A stretch of DNA of 7,830 nt from Castellaniella sp034007085 (GTDB lineage: Bacteria > Pseudomonadota > Gammaproteobacteria > Burkholderiales > Burkholderiaceae_B). This document shows positions 5,949-7,830 of this stretch, one piece after another. A model generated the notes under the pieces. The model was not told where the DNA came from. It saw nothing but the letters and a program-made list of their open reading frames with translations, and did no database searches. Made by a program: the position numbers and the translations under genes. The first letter of the stretch is position 1. Each line of letters opens with the position of its first letter. The stretch spans positions 1 to 7,830 of the forward strand of contig NZ_JAVERO010000104.1 in assembly GCF_034007085.1 (NCBI RefSeq), written 5' to 3'.

Positions 5949-6788
5949 ATGTCCACCAATCAACCATACATCACGTTTCATGATGGCCGCCGCGCGCCCC
6001 AGCTGGGCCTGGGCACCTGGAAGCTGACCGGGGACGCCGTCATCCCGTCGATCCTGGCCGCCGTCGAGGCCGGCTATCGTTCCATCGACACCGCCGCCAT
6101 TTACGGCAACGAGACCGAGGTGGGCCGCGGCATCGCCCAGTGCGGCATCCCGCGCGAAGACCTGTTCGTGGCGACCAAGGTCTGGAACGACCGGCATGGG
6201 CACGATAGTACCAAGACTGCGCTCCAGGAAAGCCTGGACCGGCTGGGGCTGGATTACGTCGACCTGTATCTGATCCATTGGCCGGTTCCCAGGGAAAAAC
6301 GCTACCTGGAAACCTGGGAAGCCCTGATCCAGCTGCGCGACGAAGGCCGTGCGCGCTCGATCGGCGTCAGCAATTTCCAGCCGGGCCACCTGCAAAGGCT
6401 GCTGGATGGCACCGGGGTGCTGCCCGTGGTCAACCAGATCGAACTGCATCCCCATTTTCAACAGGCCGAACTGCGTGCCTACCACGAAGACCACAACATC
6501 CGCACCGAAGCCTGGAGCCCGCTCGGCCAGGGCCAGACCCTGCAGGATCCCGTGATCCTTGAACTGGCGCACCAACTGCAGGCCAGCCCGGCCCAGGTGA
6601 TCCTGCGCTGGCACATCCAGATGGGCCACATGGTGATCCCGAAATCCTCGGACCCGGAACGGATCCGGGACAACTTCAATCTCTGGAACCTGCGCCTGGA
6701 CGATGCGGCCATGGCGCGGATCGCCGCCCTGGACCAGGCCGATGGCCGTATCGGCCCCGACCCTGAGACATTCCATCTGATGGACTGA
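5949..6788 (+). CDS. NADPH-dependent aldo/keto reductase, 2,5-diketo-D-gluconate reductase type
   Basis: A 279-residue cytosolic aldo/keto reductase with the (beta/alpha)8 fold, reducing aldehydes or ketones with NADPH. All four catalytic residues are visible: D47 (in YRSIDTAAIYGNE), Y52, K77 (in FVATKVWN) and H110 (in LYLIHWP). Cofactor contacts include SN (141-142), Q163 (in VVNQIELHP) and the C-terminal IPKSSDPERIRDN (230-242), whose K232, S233 and R238 suit the 2'-phosphate of NADPH. Length and motifs match the DkgA/DkgB group of AKR5-like bacterial enzymes, which reduce methylglyoxal, 2,5-diketogluconate and other small carbonyls; the physiological substrate is not readable. ATG at 5949 has GGAG 8 bases upstream. 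It is divergent from panB, which raises but does not prove a link to ketopantoate or ketopantoyl lactone reduction. It ends one base from the convergent transporter gene. Confidence 0.9.
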   Translation: MSTNQPYITFHDGRRAPQLGLGTWKLTGDAVIPSILAAVEAGYRSIDTAAIYGNETEVGRGIAQCGIPREDLFVATKVWNDRHGHDSTKTALQESLDRLGLDYVDLYLIHWPVPREKRYLETWEALIQLRDEGRARSIGVSNFQPGHLQRLLDGTGVLPVVNQIELHPHFQQAELRAYHEDHNIRTEAWSPLGQGQTLQDPVILELAHQLQASPAQVILRWHIQMGHMVIPKSSDPERIRDNFNLWNLRLDDAAMARIAALDQADGRIGPDPETFHLMD

Positions 6789-6789
6789 A

Positions 6790-7830
6790 TCAGGCGCTGT
6801 CGCGTCCGGCCCGCCAGCCCAGGCGAATCGCCAGGGCTGGCGCAAGGACGAACACGCCATACACGGCCCAGGCGGCCTGACGCGTGCCCTGCCAGCCACC
6901 CGGATCCGTAAAGCCCGCCGCGTTTGCGACCACGCCCGCCATGGCCGCGCCCAGGGCAATTGCGTACAGCTGCAAGGTCGTGATCGCTGCCGATGCGATG
7001 TTCTGCTGGTCCGGCGGTGCAGCGCGAAAGACCCCAGTCAACAAATGCGGCCAGCACAGTCCCACCCCCACGCCTACCCCCAGCAACAGCACAGCCAGCA
7101 CAGCCACCGGCATCGCGGGATCAGGCATGCAGAAATACAGTCCCGCCAGTGAAGACGCCGACAGGACAGGCCCCAGGGCCAGCAGGCGGCCCGCACTGGC
7201 AGACCCGCGTCCGGAACTGATCATGGTTCCCAACGACCACCCCGCCGACATCAACGCCGACAGATAGCCCGCATGCAACGGCGACTGGTCATGCAGGACC
7301 TGCAGGAAATAGGGCACGAAGACTTCGGTCGTCACACCGATGCTCAACAGGCCGATCATGGCATAGCGGCGGCCCAGCGGGTGGCTCAACGACCAGGCGC
7401 CTGCGGGCAGGAAGCGCTGGCGTGCGCACCTGTCCATGCGGGCCAGCCAGACGACCAGCAACAGGCCGCCCGCCACCCCGGCCAATTGGACGGCCCAGGA
7501 TGCAGACAGGCTGGCGGCCGAGACCACCAGCACGGAAGCAACCAGCAATCCGATACGCAGCAACGGTGCTTCCAGCCGGGTGTGGCGATCCCTGCCTGTC
7601 GGACCCAGCTGCGTGATCAACAGTGCGCCCAGCGCCGCGCAGACCGGCAGCACGGCCCAGAACGCCCAACGCCAATGCCCGGATTCGGCGAACAGGCCGC
7701 CGATGGCGGGCCCCGACAAGGTGGCCACGCCCCACATGCCGGAAATCAGCGCCATGGCCCGCGACCACAGGCTCTGATCGAATACCAGAGGCACGGTGGC
7801 GTAGCTCAGGCTGAGCAGCATGCCGCCCCC
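6790..7830 (-). CDS. MFS transporter, 14-helix drug-efflux type (DHA2-like), N-terminus outside window
   Basis: The frame is open to the right edge (upstream codons give GGG before the ATG at 7821), so that ATG is internal and the true start lies beyond the window. About 346 residues are visible. They begin in helix 4 (GGGMLLSLSYA), then show motif C, GMWGVATLSGPAIGGLFAE, in helix 5, followed by GHWRWAFW, a combination typical of drug/proton antiporters. Roughly nine more hydrophobic segments follow, including an extra pair after helix 6 (LLVASVLVVSAASLSASWAV and AGVAGGLLLVVWLA), which fits the 14-helix DHA2 layout of EmrB/QacA rather than 12 helices. The short C-terminus ends RAGRDSA. Predicted role is proton-driven export of an unknown small molecule at the inner membrane. 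Stop TGA (6790-6792) is one base from the reductase stop, with no terminator between. Confidence 0.85.
   Translation of the reverse strand, partial: GGGMLLSLSYATVPLVFDQSLWSRAMALISGMWGVATLSGPAIGGLFAESGHWRWAFWAVLPVCAALGALLITQLGPTGRDRHTRLEAPLLRIGLLVASVLVVSAASLSASWAVQLAGVAGGLLLVVWLARMDRCARQRFLPAGAWSLSHPLGRRYAMIGLLSIGVTTEVFVPYFLQVLHDQSPLHAGYLSALMSAGWSLGTMISSGRGSASAGRLLALGPVLSASSLAGLYFCMPDPAMPVAVLAVLLLGVGVGVGLCWPHLLTGVFRAAPPDQQNIASAAITTLQLYAIALGAAMAGVVANAAGFTDPGGWQGTRQAAWAVYGVFVLAPALAIRLGWRAGRDSA

Noticed and set aside
5863..5967. N-terminal extension of panB to an ATG at 5967
   Set aside because: It would overlap the reductase start and lacks similarity to PanB; the ATG at 5862 has a good ribosome site and gives normal length.
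5032..6027. 331-codon plus-strand open frame opposite panB
   Set aside because: Antisense to a well-supported panB and runs past the reductase start in another frame.
5934..6959. 341-codon minus-strand open frame opposite the aldo/keto reductase
   Set aside because: The plus-strand reductase has its full catalytic tetrad and cofactor motifs; the opposite translation has none.
1..7830. Search for CRISPR arrays, insertion sequences, tRNA genes, toxin-antitoxin pairs or a defence island
   Set aside because: No regularly spaced repeats, transposase motifs, terminal repeats or tRNA-like folds were seen; all coding space is taken by metabolic, transport, regulatory and DNA-maintenance genes.

Overview
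The window is compact, GC-rich bacterial chromosome: about 95% coding, no rRNA or tRNA genes, no mobile element and no CRISPR. Gene families, codon use and the protein style (an OFA-type MFS transporter followed by a 41-residue membrane partner, RmuC, a LysR-type regulator, PanB) suggest a betaproteobacterium, most likely family Alcaligenaceae (Bordetella/Achromobacter/Castellaniella-like). This placement comes from family resemblance, not from a search.

Layout. (1) Positions 1-389, plus strand: the 3' end of an oxalate/formate-antiporter-like MFS permease, then a tiny membrane protein whose ribosome site overlaps the permease stop. A perfect 9-bp hairpin (401-425) separates this pair from the next, convergent unit. 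(2) Positions 438-3850, minus strand, transcribed right to left: rmuC, then an exported nucleosidase of the MTA/SAH nucleosidase fold, then a CorA-type divalent cation channel. The first two genes overlap by 4 bp (ATGA) and the next pair is 12 bp apart, so they look like one operon. (3) Positions 3968-4939, minus: a LysR-type regulator with no obvious target beside it. (4) Positions 5035-5862, minus: panB, ketopantoate hydroxymethyltransferase, with a palindrome and T-tract at its stop codon. (5) Positions 5949-6788, plus: an aldo/keto reductase divergent from panB across an 86-bp gap that holds a 7-bp inverted repeat. (6) Positions 6790-7830, minus: most of a 14-helix MFS drug-efflux-type transporter whose 5' end lies outside the window. 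It converges on the reductase with one base between the stop codons.

Most of this is ordinary housekeeping and accessory metabolism, and I do not see a clear undescribed defence or mobile system. The points worth a second look are the exported but apparently catalytically complete MTAN-like enzyme in an operon with a genome-maintenance protein and a metal channel, the transporter/micro-subunit pair, the panB-reductase divergent pair (a possible ketopantoate or ketopantoyl-lactone link), and the palindromes at 401-425, 5024-5039 and 5891-5909.
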